64,000 nt of DNA. Source: Mycobacterium numidiamassiliense. Its GTDB lineage: Bacteria; Actinomycetota; Actinomycetes; Mycobacteriales; Mycobacteriaceae. Both the position numbers and the translations under genes were made by a program. Positions within the stretch are counted from its first letter, which is position 1. Each line of letters opens with the position of its first letter. The stretch spans positions 979,066 through 1,043,065 of the forward strand of contig NZ_FUEZ01000004.1 in assembly GCF_900157365.1 (NCBI RefSeq), read 5' to 3'. Of the stretch, positions 62,516 to 64,000 are shown one piece after another. The notes below the pieces were generated by a model that ran no database searches, was not told where the DNA came from, and saw only the letters and a list, made by a program, of their open reading frames with translations.

Positions 62516-64000
62516 TTGCCGAAGCTCTTTGTCTCATACGCGCGCCAGAACCAGCGCGCGCTCAATGAGTTGGTTGACCATCTGAACCTGCTGGGTTTCG
62601 AAACGTGGGTGGACCCATCGCGCTGGGGCGGCCAGAATTGGTGGGACGCGATTTTGCGGCAGATAGCCGAGTGCGACACGTTCATCGCCGTCATCTCGCG
62701 CGACGCATTGAGCTCCGAGACTTGCAAACGTGAATTTGATTGGGCTCAGGCGCTGGGCAAACCTGTGTTGTCGGTGGCGGTGGAACCCCCTGATGCGGCT
62801 GTGCTGCAGCGTATTTCGATCCGACGGATCGTTGACTATTCGAACCCAAAGCAACGGGGCGCTTCAACGTTGGCGGGTAGCCTTAGCGCTTTGCCACAGG
62901 CGCCGTCACCACCGCCGGCGCCGCTACCTGTGCCGCCCGAAGCCCCGCTGGGCTACCTGACCGAGCTAGTCGATCAGGTGTCGTCACCGGAGCCCCTCAC
63001 CGAAAACTGGCAACGCGAAATCAACCAGCAGTTGCAAGCGGCCCTGCGTTCTGTTGACTCGGAGGAGCGACAAGCGGCGTGCGAGGTTCTCGACGTGTTC
63101 AAAAGTCGGCACGACCTGCATGTCGACATCCCCAACATCGCCACTCAACTGCCGCGGACCCCGACCGCCCGCCCAGAGCATCCGGTTTCCGACGCCGCGG
63201 CAGTGGCCGCCTCCACCCTGACCGAACCGCAGGCAGCGACCGACGGCGCGGGTCTGCGTGGGTTTGACGGGCACGTCACTGTGAGCCCAGCTGGTGGGCT
63301 AACCATCGGTCGAACGCCCGAGACCGAGGCTGTGGTGTCATCCCTATCAGCTGAACTAGCGATGACAATGATCGGCGACGATTACCGCTATGTGGGCGAA
63401 CTCGGTGCGGGGGGAGGCGGCACCGTCGTGCTCGCGCGCCATGTGCCGATGGATCGGTTGGTCGCGGTCAAAGCGGTTACGGGATCGTCACGTTCGGAGA
63501 TCGCCCGATTGCGCCGCGAAGGCAGAGTGCTTGCAGCACTCCACCACCCGTCCATTCTCAATATCTTCCGGCTGTTCGAACACGACCACGTCATCGCGTT
63601 GATTACCGAATACCTCGAAGGAGGCAACTTCGACGACGCCCTCGACGGGGAACGACTATCGGGACGAGCGGTGGCCGACGTACTCCTGCAAGTCGGCTCG
63701 GCGCTGCGAGCCGCGCACGCTGCCGGCATCGTGCACCGCGACGTGAAACCGACCAATGTCCTGCTGGCCAAGGAGAAACGCGCCGTGTTGGCCGACTTTG
63801 GCCTCAGCCGCCTCGGCGGCGAATTCAGGACCGCGACCGGCACGATCACCGGAACACCCCTCTATATGTCACCCGAACAAATCACTGCCCCCAACGTCGA
63901 GGCGCCAACACTGGACGTATATTCCTACGGTGCAATGGTTTATCGCGCCTTGACAGGCCAACCACCATTCTGCGCTACGGATCTAAAAACCCTCGCTGAC
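62516..64000 (+). CDS. TIR domain - Ser/Thr protein kinase fusion, 3' end outside window
   Basis: A TTG start at 62516 with GGAG 5 bases upstream; 495 residues are visible and the frame is open at the window end. Residues 2-112 are a TIR domain (LFVSYARQNQRALNELVDHL, WWDAILRQIAECDTFIAVIS, SSETCKREFDWA; Glu73 is the candidate NADase Glu). A Pro-rich linker (125-145), a helical or poorly structured stretch (146-285) and a canonical kinase domain from about 290 follow: G-loop GELGAGGGGTVV, Lys319, HRDVKPTN (407-414), DFG (427-429) and SPE (452-454). The upstream stop at 62432-62434 excludes an earlier ATG/GTG/TTG. Confidence 0.88.
   Translation, partial: MPKLFVSYARQNQRALNELVDHLNLLGFETWVDPSRWGGQNWWDAILRQIAECDTFIAVISRDALSSETCKREFDWAQALGKPVLSVAVEPPDAAVLQRISIRRIVDYSNPKQRGASTLAGSLSALPQAPSPPPAPLPVPPEAPLGYLTELVDQVSSPEPLTENWQREINQQLQAALRSVDSEERQAACEVLDVFKSRHDLHVDIPNIATQLPRTPTARPEHPVSDAAAVAASTLTEPQAATDGAGLRGFDGHVTVSPAGGLTIGRTPETEAVVSSLSAELAMTMIGDDYRYVGELGAGGGGTVVLARHVPMDRLVAVKAVTGSSRSEIARLRREGRVLAALHHPSILNIFRLFEHDHVIALITEYLEGGNFDDALDGERLSGRAVADVLLQVGSALRAAHAAGIVHRDVKPTNVLLAKEKRAVLADFGLSRLGGEFRTATGTITGTPLYMSPEQITAPNVEAPTLDVYSYGAMVYRALTGQPPFCATDLKTLAD

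Overview
The window reads as a slow-growing, non-tuberculous Mycobacterium chromosome: high-GC codon use, many GTG/TTG starts, an mce operon with Mce-associated genes, F420-type oxidoreductases, fad genes, and a block whose gene order matches M. tuberculosis H37Rv Rv0853c to Rv0871 from memory (kdc, three SRPBCC genes around far, dapC, fadA, fadB, ercc3, Rv0862c, Rv0863, moaC2-mog-moaE2, rpfA, moaD2-moaA2, Rv0870c, cspB). No rRNA, tRNA or CRISPR array was seen.

Layout. 1-5.8 kb: 3' part of an mce operon (end of mceB, then mceC, D, E, F, translationally coupled), a lipid/sterol importer. 5.9-8.7 kb: secreted proteins and a first pair of Mce-associated membrane proteins. 8.7-11.9 kb: a TetR regulator divergent from an operon of two paralogous membrane proteins plus oxidase-subunit-III-like (NorE) and subunit-IV-like proteins; a perfect 18-bp palindrome sits in the shared promoter. 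11.9-18.4 kb: a P450/TetR pair, an enoyl-CoA hydratase, an LpqH-like lipoprotein and an amidohydrolase-FadD pair, with repeated GAGAAT/ATTCTC operators. 18.7-20.5 kb: a second pair of Mce-associated proteins. 21-30.4 kb: the conserved kdc to fadB segment (decarboxylation, acyl-CoA racemisation, beta-oxidation). 30.4-36.4 kb: a segment absent from H37Rv at this place, carrying two LLM oxidoreductases, a FAD monooxygenase under an IdeR-like iron box, an ABM protein and a DUF35-thiolase/aldolase pair. 36.4-45.7 kb: the conserved ercc3 to cspB segment, with molybdenum-cofactor genes and rpfA behind a c-di-AMP riboswitch.

Synteny with H37Rv stops after cspB, and an accessory region runs to the end. 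It opens with a truncated glutathionyl-hydroquinone-reductase gene, a DUF4145 gene and an intact inverted copy of the reductase. Then come an excisionase-like gene behind iterated GCGCAAAA motifs, a replication-initiator-like gene, a run of very small overlapping phage-like genes (49.5-52.4 kb), decayed stretches, small exported proteins, and a signalling cluster from 55.9 kb: a PknE-like receptor kinase with a thioredoxin-like sensor, remnants of a beta-propeller receptor and of a recombinase, an atypical kinase with HGD in place of HRD, an FHA-class III nucleotide cyclase, and a TIR domain fused to a Ser/Thr kinase that runs off the window end.

The best candidate for something undescribed is the 61.4-64 kb module. 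A TIR domain (possible NAD+ chemistry or scaffold) and a protein kinase share one chain, directly downstream of a cyclase carrying a phosphothreonine-binding FHA domain. A kinase to FHA to cyclic-nucleotide relay in signalling or phage defence is an inference, not shown by the sequence.
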